From assembly GCA_015501055.1 (NCBI GenBank), contig JADNYV010000150.1, positions 1 through 64,000 of the forward strand: 64,000 nt of DNA, in the 5' to 3' direction. Below the pieces are notes generated by a model, which was not told the origin of the DNA, did not search any database, and saw nothing but the letters and a program-made list of their open reading frames with translations. Every line of letters begins with the position of its first letter. Position 1 is the first letter of the stretch. Position numbers and translations under genes: made by a program. This document shows positions 21,815 through 33,232 of this stretch, piece after piece. Source of the stretch: Mucidula mucida (Eukaryota > Basidiomycota > Agaricomycetes > Agaricales > Physalacriaceae).

Positions 21815-24800
21815 CACGCTACCGTTAAGCTACGCACGCCATGAGTTGCTGCACCATTAGTCGATAGTCAAAGCAAAAAACAACTAATAACAGGACGCGT
21901 TATGTTTACTTGAACGCTGCGACAATCAAAGCAAACCATAGTTGATGCGACCGCTAAGCGACATTCATAAAAAGGTTCGGTCAGCAATGCTGCATAGTCA
22001 ATGTAACCGCTAGGATACACTGGCCATAGAAGGTAAGCTCCCATAGACGAACTAGAAACTTGAAGGGACTCGGAAGACCCATTGAGTTCCCGAGTCAACC
22101 AGACACCGAAGCCGTCCTACCGCCCTCGAGAGTGGAGTATGTCGCAATGAGAGGGGCAGACAGAAAAGCTAGGAGACGAGACACTGGAATCGCTTACAAT
22201 TTACTAGTGGTAGGTGCTCCAGAAATCTCTAGGCGCACCTTAGAAACAAAAAAACGCAATTGGATTGTATACAGGTGTAGGTCACCCAATGGGCCATACG
22301 CCTGTGAGTGAACAATTGTCCACGAGTCAAGTCCGAATTCACGTTCGAGAAAGTAAACAGTATACAATAGAGTCCATGCTGCACTCTTCGATGCATATAA
22401 AGCGTACTACCGCGGTTCAGATGAGAACGTGCTACCACTAAGCGACACGTCTTGAATGTAGGAATTGCAGGAGAAATGATGGCAGTGATAGAGGCCAGGA
22501 ATCAAGAAACAAGAAACGCGGAGAAAGGAGAGTATACGAAACAGTGGATCTGCTCGAGTTTAGAGGTGAGATGTATGGTGAGATTTATATGGCACTGAAG
22601 AAACGGCCAGGCGCACCTCAGACCATGTAGAAAGAAGAAGAAAAAACATTGTCGTCACCATCACTGTATACATGCGCAGGTACACCAATGGGCTAGGCGC
22701 CTGTGAGCCTAATCCATATTCACATTTGAGAACCAAGAGATCGCTAAACTGTAAGCAACTCCTAGGCGCACAGTATAAAAAATTGGACCTTTGTGTTACC
22801 CTCGGTAGGAAGACGTGTTACCACTAAGCAACGGGTCTCGCTGAGTGCACAACCTATGGGAGGAATAATCCCAGCGAGAGGCCCCCCATCGGGTCAACAA
22901 ACGCGGAGAAACGAGAGGCTACGAAACATGCCACGCCTCCAGTGGATCCGCCTCCGAGTCGATTTAGAAATTGGTGGGAGATGCGGATGGAACGACGTGT
23001 TGAAAAAAAAGGAAATATCTACTGGCAGACACCCAGGCGCGTGTCAACCAATGGACCATACACCTTTATATGAACGAATGCCAGAAGCGTACTTTGTCCC
23101 ACGTCCAAATCCACATGCTTCAAGGGATTCGCAGTGGCAGTGAGAGACCAAGCTGCAGCTCCTCGACGCATACTAAACAGACACTAGAAAGCTCGAGTAT
23201 CCGGTCTGTAGGAGAAATGCCCATTGTAGTTTGAGGCCAGAATTCAAAACGAACACGGAGAAATCACGGCATACGAAACACGCACCTCGCTTGAGTTTAG
23301 AGACGGCGAGACGGATATGTCACGGCCAGGCGCACCTCAGTCCACGTAGAATCAAGAACAAAAAACCCGCTTCACTCATTTTGTATACAGGCGCAGGTGA
23401 ACCAATGTGCCATATGCATCTGAGTAAACAATCGCCGACGCCCCCAAGTCGGAATTTACTTACTGGAAAGCGAGAGATCCACAACGCCGTATTACTTATC
23501 AGAAATTCTCAGCCGCATACCAAAAACATCGACGCATGTTGAAATGGAGACGTGTTACCACTGGACGACAGGTCTCCAGCGCAGTTGAACCTATGGGGGA
23601 ATGATCCTATGTCGAGGGGACATCGGGTCAACAAACGCGGAGAAACAGAGAAGCAAGAAGACGCACCTCGGGTGAATTCCGTCTCAAGAGTGATATGGCA
23701 CTAATCAGACGACGTGAGGACTGGAAACACAAAAAGCCATGTATTGGCAGACACACAGGTGTAGGTCAACCAATGGGTCATACATCTGGTGAGCGAACCA
23801 TTACCAGAGCGTGTACTTAAGTGGAGCTAGGAGCGAATCCATGTCCTGGAAAGTAGCGTTCCAAACGCTGAGTCCGTTGCCCAAAAAGATGATCACCAAA
23901 TCGAGTTTTAGTACCAAATGCCAACCCCTAGGCCACATCGGCATGAGATTCTAGAGTCCAGAGTACTTGCAAGCACGACACACTCGCCCCGTCAAACATG
24001 TCGCAGCGAGCTGAGGGCACGTCGCGGAGGAAAGAGAGGATAACAAATACGCACCTCCAGTGGATCCACTTGGGTTCGTTCTCGAGAGGGATACGGCACT
24101 AATTAGACGACGTGAGAACTGGAAACAAAGAAGGAGTTGTTAGCCGAGCACACAGATGCAGGTAAACCAATGTACCATACGCCTGTAAGTAAACCATTGC
24201 CAAAGCGCACTGAGTCTCAGGTTCGGAACCTTGTCCTAGAAAGCAGCGATCCAAACGCTGAGTCTTTTGCTCAAAGAGGTTGAGTACCCCTGGGCCACTC
24301 GGCGTGGAGTTCTAGAGTCCAGAGTACTTCCAACTGCCACGTTGTGGAGGAAAGAGAGGATACAAAACACGCACTTCATATGTCACAGGTGAGTCCGTTT
24401 AGGTTCCGTCTCGAGAAGGATACAGCACTAATCAAACGACGTGAGTACTGGAAACAAAAAAGACCATGCACGGGCAGACATACAGCTGTAGGTCAACCAA
24501 TGGGCCACACACCTGTGAGTGTGAGAACCATTGCTAGAGCGTACTTTGTCCCACGTCCGAATCATGGTTCTAGAAAGCTTGGTATCCCGCGTTCGAGAAT
24601 GTTGAGTCCCGCCCCATTGCCGTCGAGTCCTAAAAGGAAGATGAACACCACCTTACTAAACGCCTAATGCGAACCACTAAGTCACATAGGCGTGCAAGTC
24701 TGCCGGAATCCGACGCCGGCGACCATCATACTTTGGCCCGACCATGTCCCGTCAATCGACATTCGTTGTTTCGGGTGCGCCGTGACTAAAAATATGTTTT

Positions 24801-25460
24801 GTACCATCCCATTGACCAGACGCGGTACCGCTGAGGCACACACGTCTTGATTAGCACGAACTGACGTCGCACACGATGAGGTGGCAAGTCCGCATTAACC
24901 CAAATGAACAGAGAATAAGGGAGACGGCAAGCAATGACGCGTTAATATGCTGTAACACACTGGCGTGCGAAGACCGTTACCACCTGGCGATTATTGGGAA
25001 CGAAGCGAAGACTCGCCAGGCTATCGAAAACGCCCGACCACGAAGGTGTACTCGTGAATGTGTCGAGCAGTTCTTAGACGCATACTAGAAAAAGTATTGG
25101 ATGCCATCCATGAAGACGTGTTACCACTAAGCGACGCGTCTTGATTGTACGTCCTGAGGGAGAGATCATCCTCTGTCGCATCGAATTGATGATACAAACG
25201 CCGAGAAAAAGAAACACGCAGCTTGAGTGGATCCCCTAGTATTTGCTCTCTGACGACCTACATACTAGGAAACGACAAAAACTCGATGTTCAGACATGAC
25301 TTGCAGGCATACCAATGGGCCATATGCCTGTGACTGAGCAATTTAGACCCACGTTCTAGAAAGCATGGGATTCCTACGCCAGTTTTCGGTCGAGTCCTAA
25401 AAAGATCAGCGTACTGTATATCATGAACACCACACGCAAACGACTAGGTCACACATCGGC
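21815..25460 (-). repeat. Tandem array of about 370-bp units with minus-strand tRNA-like A-boxes
   Basis: A block reading (plus strand) AGGTCAACCAATGGGCCATACGCCTGTGAG recurs in shorter variants at 22285, 22684, 23047, 23401, 23769, 24166, 24496 and 25311, so the period is mostly 330-400 bp. Between these lie other shared blocks: ACGTGTTACCACTAAGCGAC (22428, 22812, 23548, 25106), CAACAAACGCGGAGAAACGAG and TTCTAGAGTCCAGAGTACTT. On the minus strand three of the blocks read as A-box-like D-arm sequences (TGGCCCATTGG, TCGCTTAGTGG, TGGCCTAGTGG). Units are diverged and carry no conserved open frame. The boundaries are approximate, and weaker units before 22.2 kb (about 21815, 21948, 22004) suggest the array starts there. 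Confidence 0.65.
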
Positions 25461-25695
25461 GTAGAACTTTCATTGTCGTGGGTGTGGAAAGAGAGCGTTC
25501 GGGTATTTCCGAGCCCGTCAGCGAGTGATTTTTCAGAAGCCCCAGTGGTGTTGACGTTCAGGGCAGCCTAACAGCGCTTTGTCCAAGATTTAACTTGTGT
25601 TACTTTTTGACGACAGAAAGCATTGTGACGGACTGATCTTCCTCACGAGTCACTCACCATCTGTGGCAGCCTTTCGGTCGAGTCGTGTCCAGATC

Positions 25696-25704
25696 AAAAA
25701 AAAA
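25696..25704 (-). terminator. Pol III terminator of tRNA-Phe
   Basis: Nine A residues on the plus strand give a T9 run on the minus strand, about 20 nt after the tRNA 3' end. Confidence 0.7.
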
Positions 25705-25723
25705 GAGCGTTATCTACATGATT

Positions 25724-25802
25724 GGGGACACCCAGGATTGAACTGGGGACCTCTAGAAGATCTGTCTTCAGTCTGTTGCTCTCCCAACTGAGCTATGTCC
25801 CC
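25724..25802 (-). tRNA. tRNA-Phe (GAA), with a short anticodon-loop insertion
   Basis: On the minus strand the 79-nt sequence starts GGGGACATAGCTCAGTTGGG and ends TGTCCCC; the 7-bp acceptor stem pairs fully. The D arm (GCTC...GAGC), the T arm (CCCAG TTCAATC CTGGG) and the A- and B-boxes are intact. The anticodon loop reads CTGAAG, giving GAA for Phe, followed by about 7 extra nucleotides best explained as a very short intron at position 37/38. With that intron removed, two of five anticodon-stem pairs (27-43, 28-42) mismatch, so a damaged gene or different intron limits are possible. A T9 terminator follows. Confidence 0.75.
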
Positions 25803-26464
25803 AATATCCTTGAACCGTCGTTTGTACTCGACCGTCTCAGACTGTGACTGGAAGCTGTTTTAGTCTACTATGTCTTCATTGAAGACTGTTTCCAATGGTT
25901 CGATTTCCCGACACAATGGACTGTATAAAAACAACCTCCGTCGGCACGAATTTGACCTTTCCTGATCAATCGAATCAAGGTCACGTGGCTGTGCAACTCT
26001 TGTTTCCAACCACCATGACCATCTAATTGCTTTGACATTATTCCTCCGCAGGACCTCCCCAACAAACGAGCCCATTCCCCTTTGGACAGTCCGCGTACCG
26101 CGCGCACACCTACCGCATCATGGGAATCAAAGCATATGCTTCCTTGATCTCACACCACTCTCACACCCGGTCTCTGAAACGATCTTTTATCTTCTTATTT
26201 GCATCTGGAGCGTGGATTGCCAATGACATCTAAACATACGTGCACGACATGTGAGCGTATCATCGTGGATACGCAGGAAAGCGAGTGGACGCAACGGTCT
26301 CCAACGTGTGTGGGCCCCTGTTCTACATGTGCTCGCGCTAGTCTAGTGTTTCCTCTATCTTCTGTGATTGTTTTGGCGATGAGTATTTAACGGCTGTATA
26401 ATCTCTGGATAACTATATTCCCTGTCTACCTACTTGGATCTACTCTTGAGTCATTAGCTCGACG
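25803..26464. other. Intergenic upstream of the thaumatin-like gene
   Basis: Overlapping short open frames have no motif. GGCTGTATAATCTC near 26390 could be a TATA region about 70 bp before the thaumatin ATG. Nothing else was supported. Confidence 0.3.
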
Positions 26465-27196
26465 ATGAAGTTCTCCGCCACATTCGCTGCTCTCGCGTCG
26501 ACGTTCGTCGCATCGTCGTCGGCGTTCACCATCAACTTCCAGAACAGTTGTTCTTACAGTACGCTCGCGTTTCTCGTGATGCATGCACATGGCCGACTAA
26601 ACATCCTTGTTTCTAGCCGTCTGGGCTGCCATAGGAAGGCCCCCAATGGGCAACCCGACACGTCTGTCTCTACGGTGTCCAATTGGGTCCTGGCGCGTCG
26701 TCGTCCTACGGTATCGACGACTACGCTTTGGTACGCTCTTCCCTTCGTCCATTACCACCTATTCCTGACATTCTTCTCTCCGCTCATAGGGCATCCGCGC
26801 TGGGGACGTACGGCTGTGACGGCAACGGCGCAAACTGCGCAACGGGAGGATGCAACGGCGGTATGTCGCAGTCGGCTGTCTCGTTGAACTCATCCTTAAT
26901 CGCATTTATCGTCTGTAGGTCTCGTGTGCAACGACGCAGGTATCACGTCCGGCGTGATCCTCTCTGAATACGGCTACGGAGACTTTGGTCAGTATGGCGG
27001 ACAGCGCACGTCGTGGGACTTGAGCCGTGTCGACTCCAGCGTCAACATTCCGACGACCTTGACCTCTTCGGATGGCCAGAGCGTTACTTGCGCATCGTCG
27101 TCCTGCGCTGATGACCAGGCTTACAGCTATGCTACGGATTACGCGGCCGATAGGAATTCGGCGTTAGGGCAGACCTTCACCCACAAGTTCTGTTAA
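26465..27196 (+). pseudogene. Thaumatin-like secreted protein with four frame breaks
   Basis: MKFSATFAALASTFVASSSA is a signal peptide, followed by FTINFQNSCSYT and VWAAIG as in fungal thaumatin-like proteins. The last exon is intact (GITSGVILSEYGYGDFGQYG to a terminal Cys) and Cys-rich (CDGNGANCATGGCNGG). Introns at about 26560-26614, 26730-26789 and 26861-26918 have good signals. However, the middle exons change frame four times (near 26637, 26670, 26800 and 26812), each explained by a single missing base. Proteins of this family are extracellular and may act on beta-glucan; this copy is either a young pseudogene or suffers from local sequence errors. Confidence 0.75.
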
Positions 27197-28195
27197 ATAT
27201 TAGGATAATTATGTTATTTAACGTTTCATTCATGTTTGGGAACTGTACTTGCAGTCTAATAAATGGACTTTGCTATTACTTAGACTCGGCCCGGAAACTT
27301 GCGACACTCCTTGAGCGCGACAACCATTTCGCCAAGACTTTTGACTTGTGCCCTCTGTCAGCATGGGTCGCTCGTTCCTACTCGCAGCGTCATCAGTCTT
27401 TCTTGGACCGCATCCAAGACTCGGAGGCCTGCGCTTTGACCAGGGATGGCCTTGCACGTCAACCTCCGCGCTTGGAGCATGGATATAGGTGAGACGCGCA
27501 CCAGTGTATAAACCAGAGGATAAGCATGTATTCAGACATCTGGAGTTCGATTTGAAGTTGTTAGATCTGCCAATCGATGCCTTGACCTCGTTTCGCGACG
27601 AGCATGAGTATTTGGGTATGCAGCGTAGTTGAAGGAAATCTGAAGCGCATGAGAGGAAAGTAGTGGCACAGAGATGGCGACTCCGAAAGGCAGAAGTCAA
27701 GAGGAAGCAGGAACTTATCGTCTTACCGGTGAGATCCTGTTCCCCTGTGGTGCAGAGTTTTTGTGGCAGAACTGACTTAGACTTTGTTTCAGCGTTCGAA
27801 GAAGACGCCGAATGATAACAGCTTCCCTAGATGTGGCGTCAGTTTAAGGATGGCGAGGACCGTGATCTGCTGCTATCATTGCGCGGACATGACAGGTCTC
27901 GACTGGATTGAATAACATAAACGACTATGCTCGTCCTTTCTAATAACGAGTCATTGTAAACCGTAGGCAACCTGAGCGCTGAGGTAATTAAAACTTGTTT
28001 CTTTCCTTCATGTCGACCATCGGCTGCGCGGATACTGACGAAAGACCTTGAGTCACTCGTTACTCAGTCATTCTATACGGCCCGGCAGATAGCCCCGAAG
28101 AGTATCAGTCCACTGGTCGCATATGGTCTGATCGCGTCGAATTTATATGGATATTTAATGTTCGGTCTACCTCACGGCTGTTCGAGTCTCCCATC
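27197..28195. other. Intergenic between thaumatin-like and P450 copy B
   Basis: A stretch at 27508-27720 reads as a plausible exon (VYKPEDKHVFRHLEFDLKLL) but contains a TGA and lacks neighbours, so it may be a gene remnant. The last 100 bp before 28196 match the region upstream of P450 copy A. Confidence 0.35.
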
Positions 28196-30359
28196 ATGCC
28201 ATTCACTCTGACACCAGGCGTTCGCTTCATTTCCAAGGTTCTTCTGTATGGATACATCTACGTCGCCGGCTTGTCACTCCTAGCTGGCTACGTCCTACCG
28301 TCTCTCTCAAAAATTAGCTTGGCAGGTCTATCATTGATTTGCGCGGTGTCTGGTCTCGTCGGCAAGCGGCATATCGCTCGTTTTAGGGACGAGCGCACTG
28401 CACGGTCGTTGGGTGCGAGGCTGGCACCTCGAGTACGCGGTAAACTGCCGTTGAACTACGACGTCTTGATGGTCTTGCATCAAGCCTCTGTATCTGGATA
28501 ATCTTGCGAACTGTTCCAAGACTTTGCGGACGAGTATGGCGCAATCTATGACTTGGACCTTGGAGGGTTCTCCTTGCTGACTACAATATCACCGAAACAT
28601 ATACAAGTGCTTCTGGCTACGCAGTTCGATAAGTTCGAAAAAGGTTTGTCAATAGCGAATGGGAATTGAGACGATTTGAAGTGTTTTGTAGGACCTACTT
28701 TTCGCGACGTTATGAAACCTGTTCTGGGTTCGGGCATTTTCAATGCTGACGGCGATATGTGGAGGTCAGTGTACAATTCGTTCCACGAGTTGCCTAACAC
28801 TGAATTTTGGCAGATTCCATCGCACACTCAGCCGCCCTTTCTTTTCTAGAGACCGGGTGACACACTTTGATATTTTCGACCGACATGCCCTATCCACCAT
28901 TCAAAATATGAAAGATCGTCTTCGCCTCGGAACCACCGTCGACTTCCAGGATCTCATTCAGCGTTTCACCAGGATACCGCCACTGAGTTCCTCTTCGGTG
29001 CTTGCGTCGACAGTCTTTCCTCAACGCTTCCTTATCCTCATGAGAAGGCATCGGCATCCGATGCGAACACCTTCTCGGATGCGTTCTTGAGGACGATGCT
29101 CGCTCTAGCCCAGCGTGAGCGCACAAGGGATCTGTGGCCGCTCATGGAGATCAAGAAGGACTTGGTACTCGAGCATCTGGAAAAGGTGAACGCGTACATC
29201 CATCCCATCATTGATGCCGCGTTGCAACGGAATAAGCATGTCGCTATTGGAGCCGAAGACGATGTCGGCGACACCTTGCTTGATCATTTGGTTCGGGCTA
29301 CAGACGGTAAGTACCTTCATTTTACCGCTTCCGTATCGTCCTGATCCCAACCCGTTAGATGCGTCTATCATACGAGAAGAGCTGTAAGTCTCGGAGCCAT
29401 CGCCGTGGTCACCCAGTTTTAAACTCAATGTGTTGTTATCAGCATTAATATTCTCATTGCCGGTCGAGATACTACTTCGGCGACGCTGTCCTTTGCCGTT
29501 TATCTGTTTTCCATGCACCCAGAAGTAATGACTCGACTTCGAGCTGAGGTAATCCGAGTTGTGGGACCACATCGACAGCCAGGCATAGACGACGTTAAGG
29601 AGTTGAAGTATATGAGAGCGGTCATAAATGGTAAGCGCGTCTTCGAACGTCTGGACAGCTATTTTTGATCTCGTGTCCTTCCAGAAACATTACGCCTCTT
29701 TCCGCCTTGTACGGCGGCTTCCCTCTTTCCCTCCTTCTGTATGGAACTGACCTACTCGATTATAGACCAGCCAATATTCGCGAAACGGTTGAAGGTGTTG
29801 TACTTCCCCCAGACGTTCCTGGAGAGTAGCCGACATATGTTCCCCCGCATACACAGTGAGTGATTGCCTTGGTGAAGTCACCACCGTTTCTGAGGGTTGC
29901 TAGAGTCGTGTATTCCGTAATGGTGATGCATCGAAGAAAGGACCTTTGGGGGCCCGACGGTAAGCATGTTCTCATTTCGCGCCGCCCGCCGTGCTCAGTG
30001 GGCTCCAGCTGACGAATTTGACCCCGACCGATTTCTGGATGAACGCAACAAGAAGTATCTTGTCCCTAATCCGTTCATATTCCTTCCCTTCAACGCAGGC
30101 CCGCGAATATGCCTTGGGCAACAGGTGAGACACCGGGCTTCACCCTTCTAATCATCGACTGACATTGATGCAGTTTGCATACAACGAAATGTCTTTCATG
30201 CTGGTGCGACTAATGCAGAACTTCCGGTCATTCACACTCAACGAGAAGGCATCTTCGATGCCTTGCCCTCCCGAGTGGGGACGATGCTCGGGGCGAAAAG
30301 GGTTTGAGAAGGTCTTTCCGAAAGTGACTTTCACGTTGTACATCGGAGTGAGTTCATAG
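28196..30359 (+). pseudogene. Cytochrome P450 (CYP52/CYP63-like), copy B
   Basis: Plus-strand counterpart of 13681-15791, nearly identical through most exons. It starts MPFTLTPGVRFISKVLLYGY with a membrane anchor. The haem loop [12 protein letters not shown] is intact at about 30088-30123, followed by an intron and FAYNEMSFMLVRLMQNF. Lesions differ from copy A: a tyrosine codon has become TAA at about 28500, and one base is missing near 28970, so the segment after QRFT reads out of frame. K-helix ETLRLFPP is present near 29690. Introns of about 50-60 nt are shared with copy A. The original enzyme would be an ER mono-oxygenase acting on fatty chains; this copy is inactive as read. Confidence 0.8.
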
Positions 30360-30957
30360 CGAAAATGAAGGCGTTCCGTTTAGATTGATTAAACGTGATG
30401 GGGCGGACTATGGCTCGATGCCATTGAAAGCGATTATATGTGATGTTGACTGACCCATCGCCACGGTACGGCCTGTGAACGCGAGGCATTCCTCTCACGG
30501 CGGCGGCGTATAATGCTAGGCCATTAGTGTACCGTAGTCCTATCCGTACAAAGAAAAAAAGCAGTACCAAAAGAACTGATGTGACGTGGGGCCGAATACG
30601 GCCCTCCAGTGAACAGCAGCGCAAGGGTTACTGGACAACATCCAGGCCAATAGGACTTAGAATCGCGTTGACCATGACTTTCGTAGTAGTGGCATTTGCT
30701 GTCAAATTTCAATGCCGAGCTCGGTAAATGATCCGGTACCTCGATCGCGTTTCCCTTTGTGTGGGTCCTGCGCTCTTTAAAGCCAACCATCACCTGCCCT
30801 TGCATCATCCGATTGAGAAAACTCAATGGCTGTGAAGAAGTCTACTCCACGTTCAAGACCCAAGTCAGGTCCTGACTTTTCTTGTTGACCCGAAGAGCGG
30901 TTTACTAAATTTTCCAAATCAATAGGGAACAAGACGCGATCAAGCACCAGTTTGACG
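30360..30957. other. Intergenic, no recognised feature
   Basis: No supported gene. Overlapping open frames on both strands carry no motif. Confidence 0.3.
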
Positions 30958-31176
30958 AATGACGCTAGCTCTCAGAGCTTCGTACGTGTCACAAAGTCTC
31001 TTTTTAAAGTTAAACCTGTTTTCTTACCGCGTTGTAGTCATTCAACTTTATTGTCCCCGGGCCAACTTTGCAGAACGAGGACGCTACTGCTCCAAACGAG
31101 GCACCATACGCCGAGGTGGCTCTTGTCTACTCCTACAGCCAGTACCATAAAACTAACTCTCTCTATTCTAATCTAG

Positions 31177-32838
31177 GGCGCAAAGCCTAAGGACTACCCC
31201 GAGACTATACCCGCTCTCTCCATTGATAATGGGCAGTCACCTACGCATAACTCATCGACGCCTATCGAAGTGACGCCCTCCCCCGCACTGCCGTTACCAT
31301 CCAGGTTTGCTCTATCTACGTTCAGGGCAATTAGTGAAAACGGCGCCAAGTCGGATCCCGCAGCATCAACGACATCCGACGCGCCACATTATTCGATAGC
31401 AAGCCTTGCCGGCGGTTCACACTCCTTATCAGAGCATGTGGGCGCGCGAAAACGTCGTGAATCTATCCCCTCCGCTGTTGATGACTGCAGCGGTGGCGTT
31501 TCCCTCAGTATGATGCACGCGTTGCAGGGGGATATAGCGCGTCTGTCGGCAGAGTTGAGAAACTTGAAAGAAGCGAAGTCCTCCTGCGAAGAAATGATTC
31601 GCTCGCTCACTGATACCCTGGGGTCTGAAAGACTTCTTCTGGAGCAAGAACGCACCACACATGCGAAGGAACAAAAAGTCATTCTGGAGCGGCTCGAAAA
31701 CTTGCGCGTGGCAAACCGGATCATTAAGGAGAGTGTCGACGACTTGGTGCGGGAGAAGGAAATCGCCACGAAAGAGCGAAATCTTGCCCAGACGGAAGTT
31801 GCGCACTTGCGTATTGCTGCAGGGTTGTCATCGACGGAATTCAAAGCGGTACAGTTGGAAAGGGACAGTCTGGCTACGCGGTTAGAGGTCGCGGATAGAT
31901 CAATCGTGCAAGGTAAAGAGAAACTCTCCAAGGCTCGTCGAAAAGTCGCGGATCTAGCAACGAAGACTGCGATGCTGGAAAGACAGGCGAAGGAGACGGT
32001 CGACGTTACTTCTTCGCTACGCGTTGATTTGGTCCAAGCGCAGTCGCGGATCTCTTCATTGGAGAAGAGTCTGGAGATTTCTGAGGCCCGGATCAAGTCC
32101 TTCGGTCTGGCGGATGATGCGTCTTTCTTTTGGGACGAAGATGAGGAGACGCAGGAGGCAAATAAAATTCAAGAGGAGCGCGTACAGGAGGCAGAGCGAC
32201 ACAACGACAGTATCAGAGAGGCAAAGGAGAGGATGGACCGGCTACGGCGCGAAGAGGCAGAATCTGACAGGGTTCACAGGGAAGCGGAGGAGTTGAAAAA
32301 GGCGCAAAACGACAGGAAGCGTCGGGAGGCTGCAGAGAATGAGAGGCGGGAAGCTACGAGAAAACGTCAAGAAGAAAAGGAGCGCTTTGACAGATGGAGG
32401 AAGGCATCCGCTGGAGAGACCGCTCGTTGTCAAGAAAGAGACCAGGTCCGGTGGACGTCCACCAGTGCATTCTGGGGTGACGCGAAAGCGCTGGCGAGAT
32501 TCAGAGCTTTATTGGACGAGTTCTCCAGTATAAAGTTTACCGACTCGCGTCCATTGACCTTCGCCAGTGTACCATGGCCACACCTCGCCAGTCCCCGAAA
32601 CGTCAACTCGAAATTGGTGGACTGGAGTGCGACCGAGCGTTTCTTTGCTTATGCCAAGAAGACTTTAACGCTCAAGGAGTACAAGGAGCTCCTTTCGAAA
32701 GCACAGCGTGTCTTCCATCCGGACAAGTGGTCGGCGAGGAAGTTGTTGATTCTAGACGAGAAGCTGAGGACGGCGCTTGAGGAGAATGTAAAAATGGTTT
32801 CGCAAGTCATCAATTCCTCGTTGGCTAACCTAGTATAA
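31177..32838 (+). CDS. Coiled-coil protein with C-terminal J-like (HPD) domain; main exon
   Basis: An open frame of 553 codons begins right after an intron acceptor (ATTCTAATCTAG at 31165-31176, with an ACTAAC branch-like site). Upstream exon(s) are therefore missing from this model. A candidate first exon starts with ATG at 30958 and a second near 31038-31140 encodes an Arg-rich stretch resembling a mitochondrial presequence, but the phases could not be reconciled. Residues about 100-320 and 330-440 form long charged coiled coils (Arg/Glu-rich). The C-terminus has YKELLSKAQRVFHPDKWSAR with an HPD tripeptide, as in J domains and related Agaricomycete proteins, then a short helix to the stop. 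Recruitment of Hsp70 is possible by analogy; the role is unknown. Confidence 0.7.
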   Translation, partial: GAKPKDYPETIPALSIDNGQSPTHNSSTPIEVTPSPALPLPSRFALSTFRAISENGAKSDPAASTTSDAPHYSIASLAGGSHSLSEHVGARKRRESIPSAVDDCSGGVSLSMMHALQGDIARLSAELRNLKEAKSSCEEMIRSLTDTLGSERLLLEQERTTHAKEQKVILERLENLRVANRIIKESVDDLVREKEIATKERNLAQTEVAHLRIAAGLSSTEFKAVQLERDSLATRLEVADRSIVQGKEKLSKARRKVADLATKTAMLERQAKETVDVTSSLRVDLVQAQSRISSLEKSLEISEARIKSFGLADDASFFWDEDEETQEANKIQEERVQEAERHNDSIREAKERMDRLRREEAESDRVHREAEELKKAQNDRKRREAAENERREATRKRQEEKERFDRWRKASAGETARCQERDQVRWTSTSAFWGDAKALARFRALLDEFSSIKFTDSRPLTFASVPWPHLASPRNVNSKLVDWSATERFFAYAKKTLTLKEYKELLSKAQRVFHPDKWSARKLLILDEKLRTALEENVKMVSQVINSSLANLV

Positions 32839-33232
32839 AGTCGTATTTCACCTCAAATCTGTTGTTCAGTAAGGATAAGGAAAGCCCGATACTCTTCACA
32901 ACGATTGTCGCAAATTACCGTGGATGTATACTTTGACACTACGTGCGATGCGGCGCTGCTTCTAATAGGATAGGTATGTACAGCATCCAAAACATTACTG
33001 ATTCCTCCGCCCGAAGCCCGAGCCCATGCATGACCTCACTTAGCCGCCGCACCGCACAGGGAGCCGTTTTCCCTGATGGACATCGTGTGGCGATTGGTTA
33101 CCGTATGCTGATGTCCGAGACCGTTCTGAGTCCGTGGCTGACGAAACAGCTCGTGTATCTAGCGAGACAATGATCGATAATAAATTGACGCGACCCATGA
33201 CCACTCGTCAGCTTTCCTTTCCTTGTTGCCAT

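Noticed and set aside
21815..25460. CRISPR-like array
   Set aside because: Repeat units are about 370 bp, diverged, with no short identical repeats and uniform spacers; the host is eukaryotic.
27230..27700. 156-codon minus-strand frame and a plus-strand exon-like stretch between thaumatin-like and P450 copy B
   Set aside because: The minus frame has no motif. The plus stretch has an internal TGA and no splice partners. Too weak for a gene call.
31389..32096. 235-codon minus-strand frame opposite the coiled-coil/J-like gene
   Set aside because: Shadow of the Arg/Glu-rich coiled coil; Ser/Arg-rich composition without conserved motif.
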